Shown here piece after piece: positions 17,551 through 27,063 of a stretch of 64,000 nucleotides of DNA. Position 1 is the stretch's first letter; the number at the start of each line of letters is the position of its first letter. This DNA comes from Streptococcus tangpeifui (GTDB taxonomy: Bacteria > Bacillota > Bacilli > Lactobacillales > Streptococcaceae). The notes under the pieces are model-generated. The model worked only from the letters and a program-made list of their open reading frames with translations, searched no databases and was not told the origin of the DNA. The translations under genes and the position numbers were made by a program. The stretch spans positions 1 through 64,000 of the forward strand of contig NZ_JAAKDU010000009.1 of assembly GCF_011038795.1 (NCBI RefSeq). Reading direction: 5' to 3'.

Positions 17551-18243
17551 ATGTTTTCGGCTGAAAAATTGAAAAATCGTCGTAAGGAATTGGGAATGTC
17601 ACAGGCTGATGTTGCCAGACAATTGGGAATTTCCCGTCCCTCTTATTTTAACTGGGAAAACGGAAAAACCAAACCTAATCAAAAGAACTGGAACAAGCTC
17701 AGCAAGATTTTGCAGGTGAATCCTTCTTATTTTTTGTCAGAATATGAGATTGTTGAGACCTATGTTCAACTCAATAAGGGTAATAAAAAGAAGACTGTGG
17801 ACTTTGCCAATCATCTTTTAGCTGAACAAGGCAAAATAAGATCTGAGTCTGGACGGAAACTCTTTGCTTACAAGGTCTACGAACGCCTGTCAGCTGGTAC
17901 GGGTTATACCTACTTCAATGATGGCAACTATGATGAGGTTTTCTATGACGAGGAACTGGATCATGATTTTGCTTCTTGGGTCTTTGGAGATTCTATGGAG
18001 CCAACCTACCTTAATGGTGAAGTAGTTTTGATTAAGCAGACTGGTTTTGATTATGATGGGGCTGTTTATGCGGTTGATTGGGACGGTCAAACTTACATTA
18101 AGCGGGTTTATCGCGAACCAAATGGTCTTCGCCTAGTTTCTATCAATCAGCAGTATGCGGATAAATTCGCTCCTTACGATGAGAACCCTAGAATTGTTGG
18201 TAAAATTGTTGGCAACTTTATGCCAATCGATGCTAGTGCTTGA
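17551..18243 (+). CDS. hdiR: HdiR/LexA-like repressor: XRE DNA-binding domain plus S24 peptidase domain
   Basis: 230 residues. N-terminal XRE helix-turn-helix (LGMSQADVARQLGISRPSYFNWENGKTKPN, about 14-43). C-terminal S24 self-cleavage domain: Ala-Gly cleavage site in LSAGTGYTY (about 114-122), catalytic Ser in FGDSMEPTY (about 148-156) and Lys in TYIKRVY (about 187-193). HdiR of lactococci and streptococci is such a repressor; DNA damage and RecA trigger autoproteolysis. Streptococci lack a classic LexA regulon, so this could be the local SOS-like switch; dinB lies 11 kb away. Site GATGAGGTG precedes the start. Confidence 0.88.
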   Translation: MFSAEKLKNRRKELGMSQADVARQLGISRPSYFNWENGKTKPNQKNWNKLSKILQVNPSYFLSEYEIVETYVQLNKGNKKKTVDFANHLLAEQGKIRSESGRKLFAYKVYERLSAGTGYTYFNDGNYDEVFYDEELDHDFASWVFGDSMEPTYLNGEVVLIKQTGFDYDGAVYAVDWDGQTYIKRVYREPNGLRLVSINQQYADKFAPYDENPRIVGKIVGNFMPIDASA

Positions 18244-18256
18244 GAATAAAAAATAA

Positions 18257-18302
18257 GACTTCTGGAGAGATTCTTCTGAATCGACTCTAGGAGTCTTTTA
18301 TA
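18257..18302. terminator. Terminator between the repressor gene and pepX
   Basis: AAGACT-CT-GAGAG pairs with CTCT-GGAGTCTT, followed by TTTATAG. It can serve the convergent repressor and pepX genes. Confidence 0.65.
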
Positions 18303-18324
18303 GTTTTATTCGATGGATCTAATT

Positions 18325-20601
18325 TTAACCATAGGGGAGTAAGAGTTTAGAGTGAGCTAAATCTACAGTCAGCTGATAGTCGCTATCATCGCGAATGGTA
18401 TGCTCAAAATCAGTTGTGTAAAGAACCAGACGGAGCTGATCTCCCTTAGCTAAGCGGTAGATGCTAGGCTGCAAGTCTAACTGAATGGTCATCCATTGAT
18501 TAGCTTGGACTGTCTTAATGGACAGCAGGTCCTGACGATTTTGAAGGTTGAGCACGGCTTTGCTGATAACCCGATATGGTGTTTGTACAAAAGGAAGTTC
18601 CATACAATTTTCGCGAACATAATTGCGGCCATTGTCAATACCTCGGGCTTCCTTGGTGGTCGGGACATCTTTGTAGCGCTTCTTGGGTCCAAAATCTAGA
18701 ATTTGAGCGGACAGGATTCCCTTGTTGGCTGAGGATCTGATTTTCAGGTTCAGGCGTGGACGACCATTGAGCAGGAGGTCGTTATCCAAGGTCAAATCGA
18801 GAGTAACTTGGTTAGCCTTGCCCTCAAAGAGTTGGGCCTTGAACGTATTGAAATCCTTGGCATAACGATCAAAATCTTTTTGGTTATAGTGGTTATCAAT
18901 GACCGCTTGATCTTGGCCTAAAACAAGGGAGTGATAGTTGGTCCCGCCAAAATCTTCTAAACTTTGCCAGCCTTGTTCTTGGCTATTGTCCTGCCAGATG
19001 ATGCTTGGTAACCAAAAACCGTTGTTTAGGCCCAAGAGTTTATGAGTCAGGAGGGCGTTCATGCTTTCTCGGAAATCAATGGATTGCCAGTTATTCATGT
19101 AAACGTGCATGCCATTGTGAAAGAAAAGGTGTTTTTTAATATCAGAAGGAAGAGCTTTAAAGAATTGATAAGCATGAAGTGGCTTGACATTCCAATCCTG
19201 ACTACCGTGAGTTAGAACAACTTCAGCTTTAACTGCTTTGGCATGACTGACATAGTTTCGGTCCTGCCAAAACTGGCTATAGTCTCCCCTGTCTCTTTTG
19301 AGGTCTTGGCTCATCTGCTTGAGGAAGGCCTGATAGGCTTGGTTGCTGCGAAGGTATTCGCCGCCTAGGAGATTTCTGGAATAAGTATATTCGGTCAAAA
19401 CATCTAAGTCTTCACCAGGATACCCCCCTGGACTAGACACGAGGCCGTTTTCACGATAGTAGTCATACCAGGAGGAAATACCGGCTTCGGCAATGATGAC
19501 TTCCAAACCATCGACAGCAGTAGTAGCCAAGGCATTGGACATCGTTCCCAGATAGGAAATTCCTGTAGTAACCACTTTGCCAGAAGCCCAGTCAGCTTTG
19601 ACTTGGCTGGTTCGTTTGAGACTGGTATAGGCAACAGCCCGGCCATTGAGCCAGTCAATGACAGCCCGAAAAGCATTGACTTGCTGATAGTCTCCGCTGG
19701 TCATAAACCCTTCAGAAGCCAAAGTGCCTAAACCTGAGACATAGATATTGGCAAAACCTCGAGCTAGAAGGTAGTCGTTGAGGCTGTAGTTGGCAATATG
19801 GGTAAAAGTCTCACAGGCAGGTTCTTGAGGGGCTTGTGATTTGTTGTAGGTCACTTGAGGGATGGGCTTTTCTTCGATTTCAATCTGACCAGTAGGTTTA
19901 ACAGCTAATTCACCATCCATCTTGTGCATTTTTTTATCATTTGCCACAGGATTAGTACCTTGATGGTATGGGCTGGCGGTCATGGTTGTTGGAATAGGTT
20001 GATTGGCTTGAGGCCGCAGAATATGGACGCGAATCAAGTCGTTTTTCCCATCTTGATCGCTGTCAATACTGGTTTCAACATAGACAACTTCGCGAATAAT
20101 CTGGCTGGTATCGAAGGTTGCCAAACTTTTCCCATTGAAGTAGTGATAATGGTTGTCAGCAGGAATAAGTCCCTGACTGACCAGTTTATCAATCAGGGTC
20201 ATGCCTGTTTTTTGTCTGGTTGCCAATAATTGATAGAGATTTAAAATAAACTGATCCTCTTGGTATTGAATAGGGAAATTTGTCTGATCCAGAAAATCAG
20301 TGACCTCTTCAAAATCGACATGGGGAACAAAGTCCAGAATTTGGCAAGCTATCGTATAAAAAATTTCTTCAGTCAGATGTCTGTCAGATTGAAAGAAAGA
20401 CAGTAGATCTGTCTCAGGATCGGCTATCCAATTGCTTAAGGGAATATCAGTATCACCATAGTGGAAGAAAATTTTGCGAAGGAAACGTTCCAGATTGGCC
20501 TTGGCTGATTCTTTTAGGGAGACAGAGAAACCTAGTTCTTGTAATTCTGCTTCAGCTTCTTGGACTGAAAGGGGAATGTAGCTAAATTGATTGAAGCGCA
20601 T
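18325..20601 (-). CDS. pepX: Xaa-Pro dipeptidyl-peptidase
   Basis: 758 residues, the usual size of streptococcal/lactococcal PepX. The N-terminal helical domain starts [20 protein letters not shown]. The alpha/beta-hydrolase catalytic domain carries the active Ser in [14 protein letters not shown] (about 342-355), Asp in [12 protein letters not shown] (about 464-475) and His in [11 protein letters not shown] (about 490-501). It removes X-Pro dipeptides from peptides in the cytosol and supports growth on proline-rich proteins. The gene is divergent from glpF with 115 bases between starts, an arrangement I also associate with Streptococcus mutans. Confidence 0.97.
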   Translation of the reverse strand: MRFNQFSYIPLSVQEAEAELQELGFSVSLKESAKANLERFLRKIFFHYGDTDIPLSNWIADPETDLLSFFQSDRHLTEEIFYTIACQILDFVPHVDFEEVTDFLDQTNFPIQYQEDQFILNLYQLLATRQKTGMTLIDKLVSQGLIPADNHYHYFNGKSLATFDTSQIIREVVYVETSIDSDQDGKNDLIRVHILRPQANQPIPTTMTASPYHQGTNPVANDKKMHKMDGELAVKPTGQIEIEEKPIPQVTYNKSQAPQEPACETFTHIANYSLNDYLLARGFANIYVSGLGTLASEGFMTSGDYQQVNAFRAVIDWLNGRAVAYTSLKRTSQVKADWASGKVVTTGISYLGTMSNALATTAVDGLEVIIAEAGISSWYDYYRENGLVSSPGGYPGEDLDVLTEYTYSRNLLGGEYLRSNQAYQAFLKQMSQDLKRDRGDYSQFWQDRNYVSHAKAVKAEVVLTHGSQDWNVKPLHAYQFFKALPSDIKKHLFFHNGMHVYMNNWQSIDFRESMNALLTHKLLGLNNGFWLPSIIWQDNSQEQGWQSLEDFGGTNYHSLVLGQDQAVIDNHYNQKDFDRYAKDFNTFKAQLFEGKANQVTLDLTLDNDLLLNGRPRLNLKIRSSANKGILSAQILDFGPKKRYKDVPTTKEARGIDNGRNYVRENCMELPFVQTPYRVISKAVLNLQNRQDLLSIKTVQANQWMTIQLDLQPSIYRLAKGDQLRLVLYTTDFEHTIRDDSDYQLTVDLAHSKLLLPYG

Positions 20602-20716
20602 GCTCTTACCTCACTAGTAAACGTTTTATTTTCAGTAATACCTTTACTTTATCTATTATACTTGATAAAATGGTAGCTGTCTAAATACTTGTTAAGGAGA
20701 AAGGAAGTCTAGACGA

Positions 20717-21598
20717 ATGAATGAATTTTTTAAAGAAGCCCTGACACATGAATGGCTGGTGAAGTATGCCACAGAGGTTATTGCAACTGCTCTCATGGTT
20801 TTGATTGGGAATGGTTCTGTTGCCAATGTTGAACTGAAGGGAACCAAAGGCCATAAATCAGGTTGGCTTGTTATCGGTTTTGGTTATGGCTTTGCCGTAA
20901 TGTTGCCAGCTCTTATGTTTGGTACCGTTTCTGGTAATCACATCAACCCTGCCTTTACGCTTGGTTTGGCTGTTTCAGGTCTTTTCAAATGGACCTATGT
21001 CCCAGGTTATCTGATTGCTCAAATGTTGGGAGCTATGTTGGGACAAGGTATCTTGGTAATGGGACATGCGGCCTACTATCAAAAGACAGAAGATCCAAAT
21101 GCCATCCTTGGTTCTTTCTCGACTATCTCTGCCTTGGATGATGGTACAGAAGAAAGTCGCCGTCCTTCCACTATCAATGGTTTCATCAACGAGTTTATCG
21201 GAACTTTTGTTCTGGTCTTTGGTGCTTTGGCATTGACTCATAATTACTTTGGATCTGAGGCTCTTAAAGATGCTGCTCAACAAACTGGTATGACTGTCGA
21301 TGCCTTGACACAGCAAAGTCCGCAAATTCCTTTGATGACTGGTGGGGCTCTGGGGGCTGCTCACCTTGGTCTTGGCTTCTTAGTTGCAGCCTTGGTTATT
21401 TCCCTCGGTGGACCGACCGGCCCTGCCCTTAATCCAGTGCGTGACCTTGGTCCTCGTTTGCTCCACCATCTTTTGCCTGAAACCGTTCTTGGTGAACATA
21501 AGGGTGATTCAAAATGGTGGTATGCTTGGGTGCCCGTTGTTGCACCAATCATTGCCGGTATCATTGCTGTGGCTGCCTTTAAAGCGCTGTATATGTAA
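20717..21598 (+). CDS. glpF: Aquaglyceroporin / glycerol uptake facilitator
   Basis: 293 residues, six membrane segments plus two half-helices. First NPA box in GNHINPAFTLGL (about 76-87); the second half-helix carries NPVRDLGPR (GPALNPVRDLG, about 236-246), where NPV replaces NPA. Asp after the second Arg is the glyceroporin-type marker. It allows passive entry of glycerol and small solutes, possibly water or dihydroxyacetone. The long loop after about residue 125 is a feature of lactic-acid-bacterial members. Sites AAGGAG and AGGAAG precede the start. Confidence 0.92.
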   Translation: MNEFFKEALTHEWLVKYATEVIATALMVLIGNGSVANVELKGTKGHKSGWLVIGFGYGFAVMLPALMFGTVSGNHINPAFTLGLAVSGLFKWTYVPGYLIAQMLGAMLGQGILVMGHAAYYQKTEDPNAILGSFSTISALDDGTEESRRPSTINGFINEFIGTFVLVFGALALTHNYFGSEALKDAAQQTGMTVDALTQQSPQIPLMTGGALGAAHLGLGFLVAALVISLGGPTGPALNPVRDLGPRLLHHLLPETVLGEHKGDSKWWYAWVPVVAPIIAGIIAVAAFKALYM

Positions 21599-21607
21599 TT
21601 GGTCAAA

Positions 21608-21640
21608 AGAAAGGAGCAAGTTTGTCTTGCTTCTTTTTTA
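21608..21640 (+). terminator. Terminator of glpF
   Basis: AAGGAGCAAG pairs with CTTGCTTCTT (one mismatch/wobble), loop TTTGT, followed by T6, ten bases after the stop. Confidence 0.8.
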
Positions 21641-21833
21641 TCCTTAATCATATTCTCTGAGCTTTTAATACTCTTTGAAAATCAAAATGATCCTTTGATG
21701 ATGTCCCCTACCACACTCCAGTATTACAAGCTGTTGCTTGCTTAGTCTCTAGCCAAGTTATCAGTAGCTCGTTGTCTAATCTGGTTTTAATTTTTTGACT
21801 ATCAATCATTGCCAGTTTTGCAAGTAATTTTAT

Positions 21834-21863
21834 AAAAAAATCTAGCCAAAGCTAGATTTTTTT
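21834..21863 (-). terminator. Terminator overlapping the end of the TauE/SafE gene
   Basis: AAAAAAATCTAGC and GCTAGATTTTTTT form a perfect stem around CAAA. The stop codon TAG (21852-21854) lies inside the stem. Confidence 0.85.
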
Positions 21864-22733
21864 AGTTAGGGATGAGCGGATAAGCATGGTACCAGTAAAG
21901 ATAACGATACCTACGACTAAGACTTTTAAAGTATTGAGGTCGATATTTGTAAGAAAGAATACAGCGATGAGAACACCGATAATGCCTCCCAAAACTAGGC
22001 CGGCATAACCGGTCCAGTTGACGCGGTCGGCTTTGATAAATTGAGTACTGGAGGCTGTCATAATCATAGCAGCATCCAGCATCATAACTGGCATGGCAAT
22101 GGTTGGGCTCAATCCCATCAAGGAGAAGAAAATCAACTCAGGAGCATAATTCCCTAGTCCCATGGTCATAAGCACACCGATAGCAAAGTTGAAGCCAACA
22201 CCGATAGCCAGCCAAATACCGTGTAAGCCATGGACAGATGTTGATAAATTCCCGCCGGGATTCGTTAGCATACGGTAGACCATGATCAAAGCGGCAACAA
22301 TCAGAAGTAGCCCCAAAATTCGTTGGACAAGGCGTTCATTCCAATTTTTGGTGATTCGAGTGCCAAAAAGGGCTCCAAAGAAGGAGGCGGAAGCCATTAG
22401 AATTAAGGTTAAGGGTTCAACCTTGACGACTAAAATGAAGCAGAGGGCCTGTACCATGACAGGGATAACATGAGCCGTGTTCATAGTTCCAGGCAGTTTA
22501 CTATCATCATCGTTGAGTTTGGTGATTTTAAAAAGAGTAGTCGTCGTTGCGAAAGAGCCAATCCCCAGCGTATCTAGCATATCGGTGACTAATCCAATCC
22601 AAAATCCAGTTGTAAAACGCTGGAAAATATTTATTTTTTTATGGCGAATATGAAGGGTCAGCTCAATGATAACGATAATCATAGCCAACACCAGTACTGT
22701 CTGAATCAGGTGTAAAATTAGATTTTCATTCAT
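21852..22733 (-). CDS. TauE/SafE-family membrane transporter
   Basis: 293 residues with about eight membrane segments in two halves. The first half carries TGFWIGLVTDMLDTLGIGSFATTTTLFK (about 42-69), the family's conserved Gly/Asp motif. The second half repeats a related hairpin (AIGVGFNFAIGVLMTMGLGNYAPEL, about 176-200). Relatives export sulfite, sulfoacetate or other organic anions, but substrate cannot be inferred here. It is divergent from cppA, about 113 bases between starts. Confidence 0.87.
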   Translation of the reverse strand: MNENLILHLIQTVLVLAMIIVIIELTLHIRHKKINIFQRFTTGFWIGLVTDMLDTLGIGSFATTTTLFKITKLNDDDSKLPGTMNTAHVIPVMVQALCFILVVKVEPLTLILMASASFFGALFGTRITKNWNERLVQRILGLLLIVAALIMVYRMLTNPGGNLSTSVHGLHGIWLAIGVGFNFAIGVLMTMGLGNYAPELIFFSLMGLSPTIAMPVMMLDAAMIMTASSTQFIKADRVNWTGYAGLVLGGIIGVLIAVFFLTNIDLNTLKVLVVGIVIFTGTMLIRSSLTKKI

Positions 22734-22846
22734 GTACCTAGTTTACAGAAAAAGCTAGTAATAGTAAATAGTTTTTGCTTAAAGCATATAATTATTTGTC
22801 AAATGAAAAGAATTTGACTAAAATGGAAGCAGTTAGGAGAAAAATG

Positions 22847-23599
22847 ATGTCATTATTTGAAGGAATTACTTTAGCAGCACCGTTTTTTCGTATCAATAAT
22901 CGGGAGCGTAATACGGAATTTTATCGCAAGAACTTAGGGTTTAAAGTTTTAAAAGAGGAAAATTCTGAGGTTTTTTTCAGCGGCTATGTCAATAAAAATG
23001 TCAAACTTGTTATTGAAGAATCCCCGTCCATGCGCGTGCGGGAGGTCGAAGGACCAAAGAAGCTTAATCGCTTAGAAGTTAAGACTCAAAATCCTGCTGA
23101 AATTGAGGCTCTTTTAGCTCAGGGAGTAGCTTATAAGCGACTCTTTAAGGGGGAGAGAGGCTATGCCTATGAAGTCATTTCGCCAGAAAATGATGTTGTC
23201 CTCCTTCACGCCGAGGAGAGTAGTGATTGTTTGGAAGAAATTTCTGGGATTGGTCTGACCTTCGCTGCTTTGCCAGATTTTCAAGGGCTGTCCGATTTCC
23301 AAATTGCTAATTTGGTTCTGAACGTTGCTGATTTAAAAGCTTCTCAGGGGTTTTACCAAGTCCTAGCTGGACTAGCCTTTTTACCGACTTTAAAGGCAGC
23401 TCAAGGTCCAGATCTGCAGGCAGCTGAGAACACCACTTGGGATCTTGAAATTATTGATTATCAAGTTCCAGCTGATTATGATTTTACAGCTTTGAAAGCT
23501 TATTTGGAAGCTGCAGGCCTTTCAGTATACCTCGACAAAGGGAAAACTGTACTTGTGATTTCTGATCCTAGTCAAATTGAATTATGGTTTAGCAAATGA
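22847..23599 (+). CDS. cppA: CppA-family protein (VOC/glyoxalase fold)
   Basis: 250 residues from ATG 22847, six bases after AGGAGA (22835-22840); longer readings lack a site. N-terminal half LAAPFFRINNRERNTEFYRKNLGFKVLKEEN (about 8-38) is a VOC-type domain, with a second VOC-like half from about 150. It matches streptococcal CppA, named as a C3-degrading proteinase, but the fold is that of glyoxalases and no protease motif is visible, so the enzymatic claim is doubtful. The stop overlaps the next start (ATGA), indicating an operon with the serine hydrolase and the decayed DUF1697 gene. Confidence 0.88.
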   Translation: MSLFEGITLAAPFFRINNRERNTEFYRKNLGFKVLKEENSEVFFSGYVNKNVKLVIEESPSMRVREVEGPKKLNRLEVKTQNPAEIEALLAQGVAYKRLFKGERGYAYEVISPENDVVLLHAEESSDCLEEISGIGLTFAALPDFQGLSDFQIANLVLNVADLKASQGFYQVLAGLAFLPTLKAAQGPDLQAAENTTWDLEIIDYQVPADYDFTALKAYLEAAGLSVYLDKGKTVLVISDPSQIELWFSK

Positions 23600-24516
23600 A
23601 AAAGATTTTAGACAAAATAGAGCGACAAATTGAGGCTGACATCTATCATGGTGCCAGCCTTGCCCTTTACAATGAACATTGGCAGGAATTCTACTTGGGA
23701 ACTTTAGATGGTAAGCAGCCAGTTGTGCCAGGGTTAACTTATGATTTAGCCAGTGTGTCCAAGGTGGTCGGTGTGGGGACGGTACTGATTCAGATGGTTA
23801 AGGAGGGCGTCGTCAAATTAGATTGGCCGCTTAGGGCCTATTATCCAGCTTTTGCTAATAATAGCGTGACTATCCGCCAGCTGCTGACTCATACATCGGG
23901 CATTGATCCCTATATTCCCAACCGTCACAAATTAGACGCTGAATCCTTGATTGAGGCTATCAATCATATTCAGGTAACCAGTCAGCATGAGTTTAAATAC
24001 ACGGATATCAACTTTATTTTGTTGGGGCTGATGCTGGAAACTCTGACTAGCCAAACTCTAGCTAATGTATTTAAGCAGAGGGTTTTTAAACCATTTGCCA
24101 TGAAGGAAACTAACTTTGGTCCAGTCTCAGTAGCAGTCCCGACGGTCAAAGGAGTATTACCCGGAGTGGTGCATGACCCTAAGGCCAAGGTCTTGGGAGT
24201 TCATACGGGATCGGCAGGGCTTTTTTCGACGCTGAAGGATTTGGAAAAATTTTTGAATGCCTATTTACAAAGGGATTTTGCGACTTATCTCAATCACAAT
24301 TTTGCACCTTCGGGTTCAAAAGAACGCAGTTTGGCTTGGGACAAGCAGGGTGACTGGCTCCTGCATACGGGCTACACAGGAACCTTTGTTCTCTACAACC
24401 GGAAAGCGCAGAAAGCAGCTATCTTCCTTTCCAATCGGACTTATGAAAGGGATGAACGTGCTCAGTGGATTTTGGATCGGGATCAATTAATTACAGTCAT
24501 CAAGGAGGAGCTCTGA
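23596..24516 (+). CDS. Serine hydrolase, class C beta-lactamase/PBP-like
   Basis: 306 residues. The SxxK motif is SVSK in YDLASVSKVVG (about 48-58), the Tyr motif is YTDIN (about 135-139), and HTG in LLHTGYTGTF (about 256-265) replaces KTG. This is the beta-lactamase/esterase/DD-peptidase-like family, cytosolic here because no signal peptide is seen. Activity against beta-lactams is not implied; such proteins are often esterases or peptidases. The first bases overlap the cppA stop, the last base the start of a broken DUF1697 gene. Confidence 0.9.
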   Translation: MKKILDKIERQIEADIYHGASLALYNEHWQEFYLGTLDGKQPVVPGLTYDLASVSKVVGVGTVLIQMVKEGVVKLDWPLRAYYPAFANNSVTIRQLLTHTSGIDPYIPNRHKLDAESLIEAINHIQVTSQHEFKYTDINFILLGLMLETLTSQTLANVFKQRVFKPFAMKETNFGPVSVAVPTVKGVLPGVVHDPKAKVLGVHTGSAGLFSTLKDLEKFLNAYLQRDFATYLNHNFAPSGSKERSLAWDKQGDWLLHTGYTGTFVLYNRKAQKAAIFLSNRTYERDERAQWILDRDQLITVIKEEL

Positions 24517-25064
24517 TGCGTTCTACCTTGCTTCTAAGAGGTATCAATGTAGGTGGTAAGAATAAGATTGTTATGGCTGACTTGGTTAAGTAGCTGAGTA
24601 GTAGGGAGTAGGGTTATCGTCAAGCTGCGACCTCTGTTAATTCCGGCAACCTCTTTTTTAATAGTGAAAGACTAGAAGCTGACATTATTGCGGAATTCAA
24701 AGCCTTCTTGCAGCCAACTTTCTGTGCAGACCTTCGCCCTTATAGCGTCCAAGGGTTTTGCAGCAGACGAGCTGCCGAATTGGTGACTGATGATTTAACC
24801 AGAAAGAATGTGCTTTTTACAATTGGATAGTAAGATGGTGCAAAAGCTTATTGAAACGTTGGGACTGGCTGATGAGACTGTCCATTTTGGGCATTTAGGT
24901 ATCTACTGTACTGGGGCAAATACCAGGAAAAAAGTTTCTTCAAGATGGCTTACCATAAGGTCCCTCTCAAGCAACCCTTCTATAAGGAAATGCCTATTCG
25001 CAATCATAAGAAGACCAATGCTAAGCTGGCAGATTATCTTAGGCTTTCTCATGACCATCTGTAA
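24516..25064 (+). pseudogene. Decayed DUF1697-family gene
   Basis: Starts at ATG 24516 overlapping the previous stop (TGATG) and reads MRSTLLLRGINVGGKNKIVM, the DUF1697 N-terminus, then hits TAG at codon 26 and further stops. Continuation is recognisable (ATSVNSGNLFFNSER, ADIIAEFKAFLQ, VTDDLTRKNV), changes frame near 24830, and ends FYKEMPIRNHKKTNAKL...LSHDHL with TAA at 25062. At least two stops and two frameshifts make it non-functional. Position suggests it was the third gene of the cppA operon. Confidence 0.88.
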
Positions 25065-25118
25065 TATCTGTTAAAGCCTTTTTAGAAGCTAACTGTGACT
25101 GTTTTTTAAAAGTTTCAT

Positions 25119-25152
25119 AAAATCCGCTAGGAAGTAGCCTAGCGGATTTTTC
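25119..25152. terminator. Bidirectional terminator
   Basis: AAAATCCGCTAGG and CCTAGCGGATTTT pair perfectly across a six-base loop, with T runs on both strands. It can end the cppA operon and the convergent acyltransferase gene. Confidence 0.9.
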
Positions 25153-25207
25153 TAAAGCTCAAAAATTGCCACAGACTTTGAAAAGGCCCATGGCAAATCT
25201 AGCTTAT

Positions 25208-26359
25208 TTATGTTATTTTCTTTTCAGATCTCAACAACAACCATTTGTTTCGTCTCAAAATAAAGTGCAATAGTACATATAAGATATAAGCAAACACACC
25301 GGTCGCAAAGGTATAGATAGTCCATTTTATCAACTGGATGATAAAGATTGTTGGACTGGCTGCCAAAGTCGTTACCCAGTCTCTGAGATTCCAAAGTTCG
25401 TAATAGAAGCGATTATCATGGATAAGGTAGACCATAAAGGTCGACCGTCCCAAAAAGGCCATTAGTCTACTATCTGGTAGTGACAGGCGTCGGAAGAGTT
25501 CAAAAATACAGATAGCAACGATAATAACGACTAAACTACTATTATTAAAGTTAGGAATACGCTGGAGAAAGATTTCTGTAGAGTCACTTTTTATGTAGGT
25601 TTGAATCCTAGTTACGACAGTATTATAACCAGAAATCAAAACCAAGACATAAACTAGCATGGGAAGGAGGAATAAAACATAGGTCCGTACTCTGGAAAGG
25701 ACGTCAAACCTCCTAACAAATCCTGCAAAGGAATAGAGAAAGACTCCTGTCAAGAAGACCTCTAACCCTGTCGCAAAAGATCTCATAATATGATTGGTCC
25801 AAGAAAAAGTTATCAGAGCTAAAAAGACAAGAAGAAAACTAGCATACTGCTTATATTCCAGTTGTTTGAGAAACTTATTTAAGAACAGTTTTCCAAAAAG
25901 AATCACAACAAAATAATAACCGACAAACCAAAATCGCTCATTGATCCGCATAAATCGCTGGAGACCTGAAAATATATCTGGCCGTAGGTGATGCAGCCAA
26001 GGAGAAAGGCAGGTTAATAAGATAGCCGCAAATAAAAGTTGATAGAGCAGCTTCTTAGAAATCTTTCCGATCTGAATAGTATCAGGTTCTCTATTGGCCA
26101 TAAAATATCCAGAAACCAGAATAAATAAGGCATTGCCAATACTACCAAAGGTCATAATAACATTCAAAATTAGCAGACGAGGGTAGAAGACAGGCTGATT
26201 AAAGACTTCTACTGCCTCTCTCCCCAAGTCTTCGGGAGAGACTAGCTGGACTCTGATACAGTGTCTGACAATGTGGTACATAATAATCATAAACAGAGCT
26301 ACAATACGTAATAACTCGATATTTGCACGTCTTATTTTCTTTTTTGTTTCCATCTTCAT
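25208..26359 (-). CDS. Acyltransferase 3 family membrane protein
   Basis: 383 residues with about ten membrane segments. The N-terminal RRANIELLRIVALFMIIMYHIVRH (about 9-32) is the typical acyltransferase-3 start with the presumed catalytic His in MYH. IDHNR-like YLIHDNRF is seen near 307. Members O-acylate surface polysaccharides, peptidoglycan or lipids, or serve in glycopolymer export. It stands alone, with no neighbouring polysaccharide genes, so the acceptor is unknown. Confidence 0.88.
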   Translation of the reverse strand: MKMETKKKIRRANIELLRIVALFMIIMYHIVRHCIRVQLVSPEDLGREAVEVFNQPVFYPRLLILNVIMTFGSIGNALFILVSGYFMANREPDTIQIGKISKKLLYQLLFAAILLTCLSPWLHHLRPDIFSGLQRFMRINERFWFVGYYFVVILFGKLFLNKFLKQLEYKQYASFLLVFLALITFSWTNHIMRSFATGLEVFLTGVFLYSFAGFVRRFDVLSRVRTYVLFLLPMLVYVLVLISGYNTVVTRIQTYIKSDSTEIFLQRIPNFNNSSLVVIIVAICIFELFRRLSLPDSRLMAFLGRSTFMVYLIHDNRFYYELWNLRDWVTTLAASPTIFIIQLIKWTIYTFATGVFAYILYVLLHFILRRNKWLLLRSEKKIT

Positions 26360-27017
26360 TTCTTAATTTACTATTACACCCTCTGCTAAATCATCCCCAG
26401 TAAGCAAAACTGGTTATGGATACACAGGGAAAGCCTTGACGAATTAACTTATAGCTGTAAAACTATCAAGTTTCAGTTTTCAGTTTATCAATAATCTGGC
26501 TTGACGTCCATTATTAGGTTAAAATCGTTAAAAATGCAGTTGGTAGATTGTAGGTTTGAACTATATTAGATGAGTCCGGAAACTGATTTATTTCGTCATT
26601 GATGGTAGCGTTCGTCATTGATAGTAACGCCAAATAACTCAAACTCAGCTTTTGGTTTAAATCTTTTTCCCAATTGTAATAAGGTTGAGCCACGATCTGA
26701 AAAGTCTTGAACCTCGCATTATAATCAATCATCCATTGGCGGCCACGAAAAGTGCTTGAGCACTAATCAGCGGGCTAGCCCAAACAGCCTAAACTGATGT
26801 TACTTTGTTCAGATGATGCTTGGCACTTAACTTGACTGACAATTCAAACCTAGAAATAATCAAAAAAGGGGAGAATTTTATATACTTTAAAAATCGAAAT
26901 CATACGTCGGTGTATTGTGTACTTATAATGAAGGGATGAGAGAAATCAGTAATTCAAAGGATTGATTCTCTCTCCCCACCTTTGCCATCTTGTAGACTTG
27001 TTGTATTATAAGTAAAG
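26360..27017. other. Gene-free stretch between acyltransferase and pflB
   Basis: About 650 bases without a supported gene. Short inverted repeats (GTGCTTGAGCAC at about 26750) and an isolated TATAAT-like box near 26926 are visible, but no convincing reading frame or promoter-gene pair. Confidence 0.45.
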
Positions 27018-27046
27018 TAAAAGACTCTGCCAAAATGGCAAAGCCT
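27018..27046 (-). terminator. Terminator of pflB
   Basis: In the minus-strand transcript GGCTTTGCCA pairs along its whole length with TGGCAGAGTC (two G-U pairs) across a three-base loop, followed by TTTT. It lies 18 bases beyond the pflB stop. Confidence 0.75.
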
Positions 27047-27063
27047 TTTTTTATTAATGGATT

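Noticed and set aside
20975-21364. 129-residue minus-strand frame inside glpF
   Set aside because: Shadow of the aquaporin gene, rich in Ser/Gln, without start context.
26514-26732. 72-residue minus-strand frame in the acyltransferase-pflB gap
   Set aside because: No ribosome site, no neighbour on the strand to couple with, no recognisable family.
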